A stretch of 7,232 nucleotides of DNA from Bacteroidota bacterium (GCA_030695265.1 JAUYTA010001017.1:1-7232), one strand, 5' to 3'. Shown: positions 1 to 6,134, counted from the first letter of the stretch. Made by a program: numbers and translations. The notes: generated by a model from the letters alone, not told the origin.

Positions 1-15
1 TAAAAAGTACTTTCT

Positions 16-1767
16 ATGGAAATGATAAACCTAACAATAGATCATAAACCGGTAGTAGTCCGCAAAGGAACCACCGTGCTGAAAGCGGCTTCGAGCATCG
101 GGATCGACATTCCAACGCTTTGTTATATGAAGCTGGATGACATGAACATCGAGAACAAGCCCGGAGGTTGCCGTGTTTGCGTGGTTGAAGTTGAGGGCCG
201 TAAAAATCTCGCGCCTGCCTGCTGTACCGAAGCCACAGAAGGGATGGAAATAAGTACGCATACCATCCGCGTGGTAAATGCCCGTCGCACCGTGGTTGAG
301 CTGATTTTATCGGATCATCCGGCTGATTGCCTGATTTGTGCAAAATCCGGGAACTGCGAATTGCAGGACATGGCGCATCACCTTGGAATCCGGCAGATTC
401 ATTACGAGGGAGAAAAATCGATGTACCGCGAAGATACTTCTCCGGCAATTATCCGCGATATTAATAAATGCATCATGTGCCGCCGTTGCGAAACAATGTG
501 CAACGACGTACAGACTGTTGGAGTTCTTTCAGCGATAAACCGCGGTTTCAATGCCGTTGTGGCGCCGGCTTTCGAGATGAACCTCGACCACTCCGTTTGT
601 ACTTACTGCGGTCAGTGTGTGGCTGTTTGCCCTACCGGCGCCCTGACAGAAGTTGACCAGACCGGCGCTGTGATTCGTGCACTTTCCGATCCGATGAAAA
701 CGGTAATCGTACAAACTGCGCCTGCTGTTCGTGCGGCATTGGGCGAAGAATTCGGAATGCCTGCCGGAACTTTGGTAACCGGGAAAATGGTGGCTGCTTT
801 GCGCCGTTTGGGTTTCGACTACGTTTTTGATACCGATTTCGCTGCCGACCTCACCATTCTGGAAGAAGGAACCGAGTTGCTTAACCGTTTGTCTGCCTAC
901 ATAGCTGGCGATCAAAATGTTAAACTTCCGATCCTGACATCCTGCTGTCCGGCCTGGGTGAAGTTTTTCGAGCATTCTTTTCCTGAATTAAAAGACATTC
1001 CTTCAACAGCGCGATCGCCCCAGCAAATGTTTGGTTCGATTGCCAAAACCTATTTTGCTGATAAAATTAAAGTGAAACGCGAAAATCTGGTGGTGGTTTC
1101 CATCATGCCTTGTCTGGCAAAAAAATACGAAAGCAGCCGTCCTGAATTTGCTGTGAATGGCAATCCTGATGTGGATTATGCACTGACCACAAGAGAATTG
1201 GCTCATTTGATCAATCTTGGAAACATCGAATTTAAATCACTTCCGAATGAAGACTTTGATGCTCCGTTGGGCGAATCGACCGGAGCTGCTGTAATTTTTG
1301 GCACAACAGGAGGTGTAATAGAAGCCGCAGTACGTACAGCCTACGAAATATTTACAGGGAAACCTTTGCCACGTGTTGATTTCGAGGAACTGCGCGGTAT
1401 GGACGGATTGCGCAAGGCAACCATCGACTTTAACGGAACGCCGATAAATATCGGAATTGCTCATGGTTTGGGAAATGCGCGTAAGTTGCTCGAAGATATT
1501 CAGGCCGGAAACAGTGAGTTTCATGCCATTGAAATCATGTCGTGCCCCGGTGGTTGCATTGGTGGTGGCGGTCAGCCTTACCACCATGGTGATGCCGAAA
1601 TCTTGAAGAAACGGCAAAAGGCAATTTATTCTGAGGATAAAAATAAAACACTCCGAAAATCGCACGAAAACCCATACATAAAAAAGCTTTACGAAGAATT
1701 TTTGGGGGCACCGATGAGCGAAAAGGCGCATCATTTGCTGCACACCAAGTATTTTGACAGGAGCTAA
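16..1767 (+). CDS. hydA: [FeFe]-hydrogenase catalytic subunit, HydABC type
   Basis: Catalyses reversible 2H+ + 2e- = H2 at the H-cluster; in HydABC-type enzymes it is linked to NAD(H) and ferredoxin in the cytoplasm. Domains seen: N-terminal [2Fe-2S] ferredoxin (C36, C52, C55, C69/C70), His-Cys [4Fe-4S] region (H101, C105, C108, C114), two [4Fe-4S] sets (C152/C155/C158 with C205; C195/C198/C201 with C162), then the H-cluster domain with TSCCPAW (308-314), MPCLAKKYE (364-372) and MSCPGGCIGGGGQP (508-521). By comparison with Clostridium CpI, C311, C366, C510 and C514 are the cluster ligands. C310, E284, E287 and S330 match the proton path, and K369, M364 and M508 the active-site pocket. A small-subunit-like tail spans about 527-578. 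The 583 aa length fits an M3-type enzyme without the extra C-terminal [2Fe-2S] domain of some bifurcating HydA. ATG at 16 gives a normal ferredoxin N-terminus; ATG at 22 is an alternative. The partner hydC lies downstream. Bifurcation itself is inferred, not shown. Confidence 0.96.
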   Translation: MEMINLTIDHKPVVVRKGTTVLKAASSIGIDIPTLCYMKLDDMNIENKPGGCRVCVVEVEGRKNLAPACCTEATEGMEISTHTIRVVNARRTVVELILSDHPADCLICAKSGNCELQDMAHHLGIRQIHYEGEKSMYREDTSPAIIRDINKCIMCRRCETMCNDVQTVGVLSAINRGFNAVVAPAFEMNLDHSVCTYCGQCVAVCPTGALTEVDQTGAVIRALSDPMKTVIVQTAPAVRAALGEEFGMPAGTLVTGKMVAALRRLGFDYVFDTDFAADLTILEEGTELLNRLSAYIAGDQNVKLPILTSCCPAWVKFFEHSFPELKDIPSTARSPQQMFGSIAKTYFADKIKVKRENLVVVSIMPCLAKKYESSRPEFAVNGNPDVDYALTTRELAHLINLGNIEFKSLPNEDFDAPLGESTGAAVIFGTTGGVIEAAVRTAYEIFTGKPLPRVDFEELRGMDGLRKATIDFNGTPINIGIAHGLGNARKLLEDIQAGNSEFHAIEIMSCPGGCIGGGGQPYHHGDAEILKKRQKAIYSEDKNKTLRKSHENPYIKKLYEEFLGAPMSEKAHHLLHTKYFDRS

Positions 1768-1772
1768 ATTCA

Positions 1773-1874
1773 GTCATTGATTGTCATTGGCTTCGCGTCA
1801 TTTATGGTCATTGGAAAACGTCATTGATTGCTATGGTCATTAAAAGTCATTTAATTGTCATTTTGATTGTCATT
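1773..1874 (+). repeat. Left array of nine GTCATT repeats
   Basis: Exact GTCATT begins at 1773, 1783, 1797, 1807, 1820, 1836, 1846, 1857 and 1869, spaced 10-16 bp. The array starts five bases after the hydA stop codon. It is the reverse complement of the AATGAC array downstream of the S23 gene (2347-2415). For example, 1797-1812 (GTCATTTATGGTCATT) matches the complement of 2389-2405 apart from one base of length. In RNA the two arrays could pair into a long imperfect stem. The repeat unit is too short and irregular for CRISPR, and there are no constant-length spacers. Confidence 0.85.
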
Positions 1875-1893
1875 AAGTTGTCCTGAAACGATA

Positions 1894-1931
1894 AATGACA
1901 ACAGAATGACTATGAATGACAACAAATTGAC
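1894..1931 (+). repeat. Inner left AATGAC block, opposite orientation
   Basis: AATGAC occurs at 1894, 1905 and 1915, followed by a degenerate AATTGAC at 1925. This inverts the orientation of the preceding GTCATT array. Two perfect 8-bp pairings are possible locally: 1855-1862 with 1915-1922, and 1867-1874 with 1894-1901, both TTGTCATT/AATGACAA. The left flank alone can therefore fold into a hairpin that competes with long-range pairing to the right array. The 16-base string at 1905-1920 recurs exactly at 2400-2415. Confidence 0.75.
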
Positions 1932-1986
1932 TGTTAAGAAAAAGCAAATAGGTAAATAAACGGACAATCAATTAAAAATAAATAAG

Positions 1987-2361
1987 ATGAAGTTAGAAGA
2001 TTTACAGGTTTATCAGATCTCAATGAAACTTGCAGATGAGGTTCATGATTTGGTTATTGAATGGGATAATTTCCATAAGTTCTCTACAGGAACTCAGTTG
2101 GTAAATGCTGCAGATTCAGTTTCTGCCAACATTAGTGAGGGATATGGAAGGTTTCATTTTAAGGATCACAAAAACTTCTTATACTTTTCAAGAGGATCAC
2201 TTTCTGAAACCAAAACCTGGCTTACAAAATCATGCAACAGAAAACTTATCAATGAAGAAAAATTTGCAGACCTGATTGACCGATATAATTCTCTGGGAAT
2301 TAAACTGAACAATTACATCAATACCATTGGAAATCCCGGTAACTCCAATGACCACCAATGA
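1987..2361 (+). CDS. S23/IVP-family four-helix bundle protein
   Basis: Encodes a 124 aa protein of the 23S rRNA intervening-sequence (S23/IVP) family, helical bundle proteins of unsettled function that include ORFs inside 23S rRNA IVSs and relatives of the Avd accessory protein of diversity-generating retroelements. Seen here: the N-terminal L-x-VYQ-x-S-x-x-LA pattern (6-16), the core SANISEGYGRF (46-56) and the GSLSET element (70-75), which are the family's most conserved stretches. Length is typical. The ATG at 1987 gives the usual MKLEDLQVYQ start. The last residues (NDHQ and the TGA) are encoded inside the right AATGAC array, so gene and repeats are fused at that end. GC is about 35% (hand count of 1981-2280), well below nearby stretches of hydA and hydC, suggesting separate acquisition. 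It interrupts the hydA-hydC pair in the same orientation. There is no reverse transcriptase, template repeat or rRNA in the window, so a DGR or true rRNA IVS is not supported. Confidence 0.9.
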   Translation: MKLEDLQVYQISMKLADEVHDLVIEWDNFHKFSTGTQLVNAADSVSANISEGYGRFHFKDHKNFLYFSRGSLSETKTWLTKSCNRKLINEEKFADLIDRYNSLGIKLNNYINTIGNPGNSNDHQ

Positions 2362-2415
2362 CTATTTAATGACTACTAAATGACAATGAATGACCATTAA
2401 ATGACTATGAATGAC
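2347..2415 (+). repeat. Right array of seven AATGAC repeats
   Basis: AATGAC begins at 2347, 2357, 2368, 2379, 2389, 2400 and 2410, so spacing is 10, 11, 11, 10, 11 and 10 bp, close to one helical turn. The first copies contain the end and stop codon of the S23 gene. The array ends at a T6 run 30 bases before hydC. It complements the left GTCATT array in sequence and orientation. Confidence 0.9.
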
Positions 2416-2445
2416 TTTTTTAATTAACGAATCAACTATACAGCA

Positions 2446-2952
2446 ATGCCAGGAATAAAACTTTCAGAAAAAACAATCGGAATCATCCAGCAGGTTTGTT
2501 CCGATTTCAGGAATGAGGGAAGTGAACTGATCAACGTTTTGCACCAGACTCAGGGGAAACTTGGCTATTTGCCTGCTGAGGTGCAGGAAGTGATTGCCAA
2601 AGAACTGAATATCTCAGTGGCCAAAGTTTATGGAGTGGTAACCTTCTATTCCTTTTTTACCATGATCCCGATGGGCGAACACCCGATTTCGATTTGTATG
2701 GGAACGGCGTGTTACGTGCGCGGATCAGAACAAGTTCTTGCCGAATTTAAACGCCAGCTAAGCATCGAAGTCGGACAATCGACACCCGATAATAAATTTT
2801 CGCTCAACTGTCTGCGCTGCGTGGGTGCATGCGGACTGGCTCCTGTAGTGATGGTCGGCGATAAAGTATATGGACGCGTTTCGCCACAAATGGTGAAAAG
2901 CATTATTGCGGAATACAAGGAAGGTTGCGCTTCGGAGGCTAAAAGCACATAG
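2446..2952 (+). CDS. hydC: NuoE-like [2Fe-2S] subunit of NAD-linked hydrogenase
   Basis: Encodes a 168 aa thioredoxin-like [2Fe-2S] protein of the NuoE/HydC family, the small electron-transfer subunit that sits beside the flavin/NAD subunit (HydB/NuoF) in HydABC hydrogenases. Seen: an N-terminal helical region with LHQTQGKLGYLP (32-43), the VYGVVTFYSFF segment (61-71), and cluster ligands C84-x4-C89 (CMGTACY) and C125-x3-C129 (CVGACGLAPVV). C122 is an extra nearby cysteine. Length is usual for the family. The ATG at 2446 gives the normal start, 30 bases after the AATGAC array. NuoE of complex I or formate dehydrogenase is the same family, but the adjacent hydA makes HydC the best call. Having hydC after hydA rather than first (as in the hydC-hydB-hydA order of Thermotoga maritima) is notable. 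The gene is followed by two hairpins that probably end the operon. Confidence 0.9.
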   Translation: MPGIKLSEKTIGIIQQVCSDFRNEGSELINVLHQTQGKLGYLPAEVQEVIAKELNISVAKVYGVVTFYSFFTMIPMGEHPISICMGTACYVRGSEQVLAEFKRQLSIEVGQSTPDNKFSLNCLRCVGACGLAPVVMVGDKVYGRVSPQMVKSIIAEYKEGCASEAKST

Positions 2953-2961
2953 TTATAGCAA

Positions 2962-2994
2962 AGTGAGCGGGTGACTCAAAGTCACCCGCTCACT
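2962..2994 (+). terminator. Strong hairpin after hydC (candidate terminator)
   Basis: Perfect 15-bp inverted repeat: arms 2962-2976 and 2980-2994, loop CAA, GC-rich core. It starts nine bases after the hydC stop. No T run follows (AAAACT), so it is not a textbook intrinsic terminator. It may protect the 3' end or act together with the next hairpin. Confidence 0.6.
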
Positions 2995-3006
2995 AAAACT
3001 CTGTAC

Positions 3007-3041
3007 AAGTGATCCGATTTTCACCAAAGATCGGATCACTT
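3007..3041. terminator. Second hairpin, tandem with the first
   Basis: Perfect 12-bp arms at 3007-3018 and 3030-3041 (AAGTGATCCGAT and its complement). The stem can be extended inward by U-G and two U-A pairs, leaving a 5-base loop. It lies 12 bases after the first hairpin and 59 bases before the likely start of the next gene. No clear T run follows, so it could be a terminator component or a 5' leader structure of the hydrolase gene. Confidence 0.5.
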
Positions 3042-3099
3042 CGTTTCATGCAGTTCCATGCAAAATATTTTATCTTTAGCCAAACGAAAACGAAAGCAA

Positions 3100-3903
3100 A
3101 TGACACGGATTTTTCAACTCACCTTATTTTTCATCGGCTTTGTAATTGCCATACAAGCCCAAACAATCACTTATAAAACCGAAAGCAATATTTCCTATCG
3201 TTCAGGCGAAAACCTCGACGAATACATGAAAGAGCGTTGTAAACTGGATATTTACTTTCCTGAAAATGTGGACAGTTTTACCACAGTGGTCTGGTTTCAT
3301 GGTGGTGGTTTAACCGGCGGCGAAAAACACATTCCGGAGCGCCTGAAGAATAAAAAGGTGGCCATTGTTACAGTGAATTACCGGTTAAGTCCAAAAGTTA
3401 AAAGTCCTGCATTTATCGATGATGCCGCTGCTGCAGTTGCGTGGGTTTTCAAAAATATCAGCAAATACGGAGGCGATCCGAAGAAGATTGTCGTTTCAGG
3501 TCATTCAGCCGGTGGTTACCTGGCCTGCATGATTGGGCTCGACAAGCATTATTTAGCTGCTTATGGTATTGATGCCAATTCGATTCAGAAACTGGTGCCA
3601 TTCAGCGGGCAAATGATCACTCATTTTATCATTCGCAAAGAACGCGGCATTGCGGATACTCAGCCTTTGGTTGATGAATTTGCACCTCTTTTTCATGTTC
3701 GCGCCGATGCTCCTCCGCTGTATCTGATTACCGGCGACCGTGAGTTGGAAATGCTGGGCCGCTACGAAGAAAATGCCTACTTGTGGCGAATGATGAAGAT
3801 TTCAGGCCACAAAAAAACTACTCTGTACGAATTGGATGGTTTCGACCACGGTGGAATGGCAGAACCGGCTTTTGATTTGTTATTGAAGATTTTGAAGAAA
3901 TAA
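3100..3903 (+). CDS. Secreted alpha/beta-hydrolase, HSL-like esterase family
   Basis: Encodes a serine hydrolase of the alpha/beta-hydrolase fold, probably an esterase or deacetylase acting outside the cytoplasmic membrane; the substrate is unknown. Starting at the ATG at 3100 gives a clean signal peptide (MTRIFQL, hydrophobic core, cleavage near AIQAQ). An upstream in-frame ATG at 3058 would add 14 residues, several basic, before it and is less likely. Numbered from 3100: oxyanion motif HGGG at 67-70, NYR at 93-95, nucleophile in GHSAGG with S136, acid D213 in ITGDRE, and H250 in GFDHGG. All catalytic elements are intact. The HGGG motif and overall layout fit the hormone-sensitive-lipase/BD-FAE-like group rather than true lipases. 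The gene stands alone on +, separated from hydC by two hairpins, and converges on the beta-propeller gene. A TATCTTTA at 3071-3078 resembles the Bacteroidota -7 element and would fit initiation before 3100, but no good -33 partner is seen. Confidence 0.85.
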   Translation: MTRIFQLTLFFIGFVIAIQAQTITYKTESNISYRSGENLDEYMKERCKLDIYFPENVDSFTTVVWFHGGGLTGGEKHIPERLKNKKVAIVTVNYRLSPKVKSPAFIDDAAAAVAWVFKNISKYGGDPKKIVVSGHSAGGYLACMIGLDKHYLAAYGIDANSIQKLVPFSGQMITHFIIRKERGIADTQPLVDEFAPLFHVRADAPPLYLITGDRELEMLGRYEENAYLWRMMKISGHKKTTLYELDGFDHGGMAEPAFDLLLKILKK

Positions 3904-3915
3904 TACCGGGCATAT

Positions 3916-5448
3916 TCACTGTTTTATCGCATAAAGTTTATTCATGGTTGAAATATACATTACCCCGTTTGAAGCAACAGGAGTTGAGTGAATCGGACTA
4001 TCCAATTTTGTGGAATACAATACCTTTAATTTTTCACCTGCTTCGAGAATCCAAAAATCGCTTCCGCGCGAACCAACATATACTTTCTTGTCGGCAACCA
4101 AAGCAGAACTCCATGAATCCATTTGAAGCTTATGTGTCCAATAGGGATTGCCGTTTTCAACATCAACGCAATGCAGATTTTTACCGCAGTCGGTAACATA
4201 GATTAATCCATTTGAAATTGCAGGTGTTGATGCGGAAGGTTGCCCAAGTGCGTATGACCAGATTTGACCAGTGTCAGTTATATTGCCTTTTTTTGTGGCA
4301 TCAATACATTTAAGCCATGCATCTTTTTTTCCCCACCAAATATCCCCACCCACGGTAACATAGATTCGATTTTCATAAAACACAGGCATTCCAAATGAAA
4401 TACTTGGGCCCTCTTTTCTGTTATTCAGGTAAGCATGAATATTTGTTTTTGGCGCTGTCGGGTCGCAGTCGAATTGCCAGATTTTATTGAACTTTTGGAC
4501 CTGTTCGCGTGATGCCGGATGGGAAAGCGCTTCGAATGCATAGATAATCCCATCAGGACCAGCAAAAAAAACCTGTTTTTGTCCGTTAACTGTTCCCATT
4601 GCCGGCGAAGACCAGGAGGAGTGAAAAATCCGGGGGCCAAAATGTTCATTGTCTTTTGCAACCAGCCTTCCCGTTTTCTTATCCAGTGCTATTAGACTGG
4701 GTGCATTTATTGCTGTGGTTTCAAGATGCTTATAATTAACGCCATTGCAAGTGTTAAGGTAAAGAAAGTCTCCATCGATCAAAATGGAAGCGTGTGGTGA
4801 ATCGTGCGGGCTCAATCCCAATTCCAGTTTTAAATCGTACATCCAGATTATATCCGCATCTTTTAAAGTTACTTCATACGGGAATTCGCCTGAAGGAGCC
4901 ATGTACCATCCCTCTCCCTGAAAAGTCCCGTCGTTTCCATCGGCCTGTCCATTCAGGTCGAGGCAGAGTACTTCTGAACGGTTGGTAAGCACATAAACAC
5001 GATTTTCTTCAACGGTTGGCGGAGAACAAATTCCAATCATAGGCCAGTCGTTGTGCCTGTCACCTTCAATGCGCGGAACAACCAATTGCCAGCATAAGTT
5101 GCCGTCCGATTCGTTCAGGCAGAGTAATACGCCACGGTCTCCCTTGTGGCGGGGATCGCGTTCGTCCGCGTTGTTTGCGCCAATTAAAACCTTTCCGCCG
5201 GAAATTACCGGGGTTGCATAACCATGACTTCCAAGAGAAGCTGACCATAATACATTCTCACCGGTTTCGATATTAAATGTTGCCGGCAAACCTGTTTCAC
5301 CGGAAACCATATTCCGGGTATGCTTTTCTCCCCATTGCGGACTGTCTTTACCCTGGGCCTGACCGGAATAACTTGCACAACATTGAAATCCTGCGATCAG
5401 ATACAAAAGCAGTAATTCGCGTGGAAAGATAATTTGAACGATTTTCAT
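3916..5448 (-). CDS. Secreted PQQ-like beta-propeller repeat protein
   Basis: Encodes a 510 aa exported protein with BamB/PQQ-type WD-like propeller repeats, a class common in Bacteroidota and Planctomycetes. Function and ligand are unknown. A hydrophobic N-terminal segment (about 11-24) acts as signal peptide. Two cysteines (C23, C24) follow, but the preceding GFQ is a poor lipobox, so lipoprotein status is doubtful. Blades are recognisable by the x-TPV/A-x-x-x-G-x-[IV]Y pattern and a following W or D-x-x-x-G: for example ATPVISGGKVLIG (78-90), SPPTVEENRVYVL (142-154), STPAISNGLIYVTD (407-420), SSALVADKKVYVG (447-459) and STPVASNGVMYIS (488-500). WSASLG (68-73), IWSYALG (396-402) and YWTHKL (436-441) are typical inter-blade strands. 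A PQQ dehydrogenase is unlikely: there is no clear active-site signature and no cytochrome domain, so this is a structural propeller. It is a single-gene unit with its own promoter candidate and converges on the hydrolase with 12 bp between stops. Confidence 0.85.
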   Translation of the reverse strand: MKIVQIIFPRELLLLYLIAGFQCCASYSGQAQGKDSPQWGEKHTRNMVSGETGLPATFNIETGENVLWSASLGSHGYATPVISGGKVLIGANNADERDPRHKGDRGVLLCLNESDGNLCWQLVVPRIEGDRHNDWPMIGICSPPTVEENRVYVLTNRSEVLCLDLNGQADGNDGTFQGEGWYMAPSGEFPYEVTLKDADIIWMYDLKLELGLSPHDSPHASILIDGDFLYLNTCNGVNYKHLETTAINAPSLIALDKKTGRLVAKDNEHFGPRIFHSSWSSPAMGTVNGQKQVFFAGPDGIIYAFEALSHPASREQVQKFNKIWQFDCDPTAPKTNIHAYLNNRKEGPSISFGMPVFYENRIYVTVGGDIWWGKKDAWLKCIDATKKGNITDTGQIWSYALGQPSASTPAISNGLIYVTDCGKNLHCVDVENGNPYWTHKLQMDSWSSALVADKKVYVGSRGSDFWILEAGEKLKVLYSTKLDSPIHSTPVASNGVMYISTMNKLYAIKQ

Positions 5449-5488
5449 AGATCTATTTAGGGGTTTTAGCTGGCAGGTGCAATTTATT

Positions 5489-5519
5489 CAAAATAATTTC
5501 ATTTAATTGTAAACTCAAA
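5489..5519 (-). promoter_or_regulatory. Bacteroidota-type promoter candidate for the propeller gene
   Basis: Reading the - strand, TTTG (5519-5516) is followed after 19 bases by TTATTTTG (5496-5489). This matches the Bacteroidota -33 TTTG and -7 TAnnTTTG pattern in 7 of 8 positions at -7 and with the right spacing. Transcription would start near 5482, giving a leader of about 34 bases before the ATG at 5448. Confidence 0.45.
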
Positions 5520-5520
5520 A

Positions 5521-5560
5521 AAAAAGATCGTCTCTGTTTGTGTTTTGAGACGGTCTTTTT
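5521..5560. terminator. Bidirectional intrinsic terminator
   Basis: Arms 5521-5534 and 5547-5560 form a 14-bp stem with one G-U pair and a 12-base loop. The + strand ends in T5 and the - strand in a T run of about nine (5525-5517). It lies just upstream of the propeller promoter candidate and would block read-through from - strand transcription further right. The -33 element candidate abuts its A run. Confidence 0.75.
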
Positions 5561-5570
5561 ACCTGCACTG

Positions 5571-5601
5571 CCCCTCGTTTGAGCGCAGCGGAAACTAGGG
5601 G
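5571..5601. repeat. Short palindromic element
   Basis: CCCCTCGTTT (5571-5580) and AAACTAGGGG (5592-5601) pair with one mismatch around an 11-base loop, GAGCGCAGCGG. It is intergenic and immediately follows the terminator. The shape is that of a REP-like extragenic palindrome. Only one copy is present here, so repeat status is a guess. Confidence 0.4.
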
Positions 5602-5703
5602 TTAATGGTTTTGCGTTTGTAATGCAAATAAGTTCCAGAGAAAATCAGCAAATGTTGATAGTTAAGAGCCTGCAGAGTTGCAAGCTCAGTACCATTTACC
5701 CCT

Positions 5704-5756
5704 TCCCAAAATTCATCGGGACAGGCAGATGCAAACGTGGAGCAGAGTCGAAGTAT
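5704..5756. repeat. Possible dispersed extragenic repeat copy
   Basis: TCCC (5704-5707) and GGGA (5718-5721) bracket AAAATTCATC as a weak hairpin, followed by ACAGGCAGATGC and GAGCAGAGTCGAAGTA. This wording (CCTGTCCCGATGAA with TTCGACTCTGCTC on the other strand) resembles intergenic repeats I recall from Bacteroidota genomes. It is one copy and recollection-based only. Confidence 0.25.
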
Positions 5757-5796
5757 CCAATTATTCTTGAAATGCCATTGTTGTTGTATATAGAAT

Positions 5797-5941
5797 ACCT
5801 TATTACCCATTTAGAAACCTTAGTAGCAATCATAATCACCACCGGATTCAATTTTATTAATCTATCTGTAAATCAAGAAGGTAATAAGGTTAGATTTCTT
5901 CTATCTTCCATTTCTACTAAGGTTACCTTGGGAAATAAGGT
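5797..5941. repeat. Long imperfect inverted repeat
   Basis: Left arm 5797-5826 (ACCTTATTACCCA ... AACCTTAGTAG) pairs with right arm 5914-5941 (CTACTAAGGTT ... TGGGAAATAAGGT): 11 exact bases at the inner end, 12 of 13 at the outer end, and a short mismatched middle. Between them GTAATAAGGT (5881-5890) is the exact complement of 5797-5806, giving an alternative fold. This could be a decayed small element or a structured RNA. No gene is supported across it. Confidence 0.5.
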
Positions 5942-6010
5942 TTTTCATCGAAGGGAATTGTTCAGGCTTGAGAAATCATTTAAGATTTAATTGCAACTCC
6001 TTACAATGTT

Positions 6011-6066
6011 GGATAAAACCGACAATAAGTCTGTAAATACACTTAATGATGGAAAAAGCCGACAAT
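6011..6066 (+). repeat. Pair of 16-base direct repeats
   Basis: GGATAAAACCGACAAT (6011-6026) and GGAAAAAGCCGACAAT (6051-6066) match at 14 of 16 positions, exactly 40 bases apart. They lie upstream of the terminator at 6105 and could be paired binding sites or chance similarity. Confidence 0.3.
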
Positions 6067-6103
6067 GTATCAGGAATAATCATTCATTGAAGAGGCATAA
6101 AGT

Positions 6104-6134
6104 AAAAAACCAGGGCGATAAACCCTGGTTTTTT
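6104..6134. terminator. Intrinsic terminator after the T9SS-domain gene
   Basis: Stem AAAAAACCAGGG (6104-6115) / CCCTGGTTTTTT (6123-6134) with a 7-base loop. T runs occur on both strands, so it can work in either direction. It sits 20 bases beyond the - strand stop at 6154 and ends that transcription unit. Confidence 0.85.

Larger units (their letters stand above)
1771..2416 (+). mobile_element. Candidate S23-gene insertion unit with inverted repeat arrays
   Basis: Composite unit of left GTCATT/AATGAC arrays, S23-family gene and right AATGAC array, placed between hydA and hydC. The support is the AT-rich composition, complementary flanking arrays, a 16-base direct repeat inside both flanks (1905-1920 and 2400-2415) and the position splitting an expected operon. 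It encodes no transposase, integrase or recombinase, so movement would need help in trans or is not happening. Alternatively the arrays are an mRNA processing or stability structure. Calling it mobile is inference. Confidence 0.4.
5602..6103. other. Gene-poor intergenic stretch
   Basis: About 500 bases between two terminators without a convincing gene. Open frames on both strands (5622-5990 + and 5595-5810 -) overlap each other, lack recognisable domains and cross the repeats noted here. The inverted repeat and the short repeats are the only structure seen. Decayed coding sequence is possible but not shown. Confidence 0.6.

Noticed and set aside
1237..1743. 168-residue open frame antisense to hydA
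   Set aside because: It is a shadow of the strongly conserved hydA coding sequence with no features of its own.
1987..2361. Diversity-generating retroelement, because Avd is related to S23 proteins
   Set aside because: There is no reverse transcriptase and no template/variable repeat pair in the window, and the protein looks like a general S23-family member.
1773..2415. CRISPR array suggested by many short repeats near the S23 gene
   Set aside because: The repeats are only 6 bases with 4-10 base gaps, occur in both orientations and have no cas genes. This does not fit a CRISPR.
1771..2416. True 23S rRNA intervening sequence
   Set aside because: The flanking sequence is protein-coding (hydA, hydC), not rRNA. 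Only the architecture is similar.
3916..5448. PQQ-dependent alcohol or glucose dehydrogenase
   Set aside because: Only propeller repeats are seen, without the dehydrogenase active-site signature or a cytochrome domain. A BamB-like structural propeller is the safer call.
3916..5448. Lipoprotein assignment for the propeller protein from C23/C24
   Set aside because: The residues before the cysteine (GFQ) do not fit the lipobox, so a normal signal peptide is at least as likely.
5595..5810. 71-residue open frame on - in the gap
   Set aside because: It covers the possible dispersed repeat, has no recognisable domain and ends in the palindrome. More likely chance or repeat-derived.
5622..5990. 122-residue open frame on + in the gap
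   Set aside because: No family motif, it crosses the inverted repeat, it overlaps an equally open frame on the other strand, and its composition is not gene-like.
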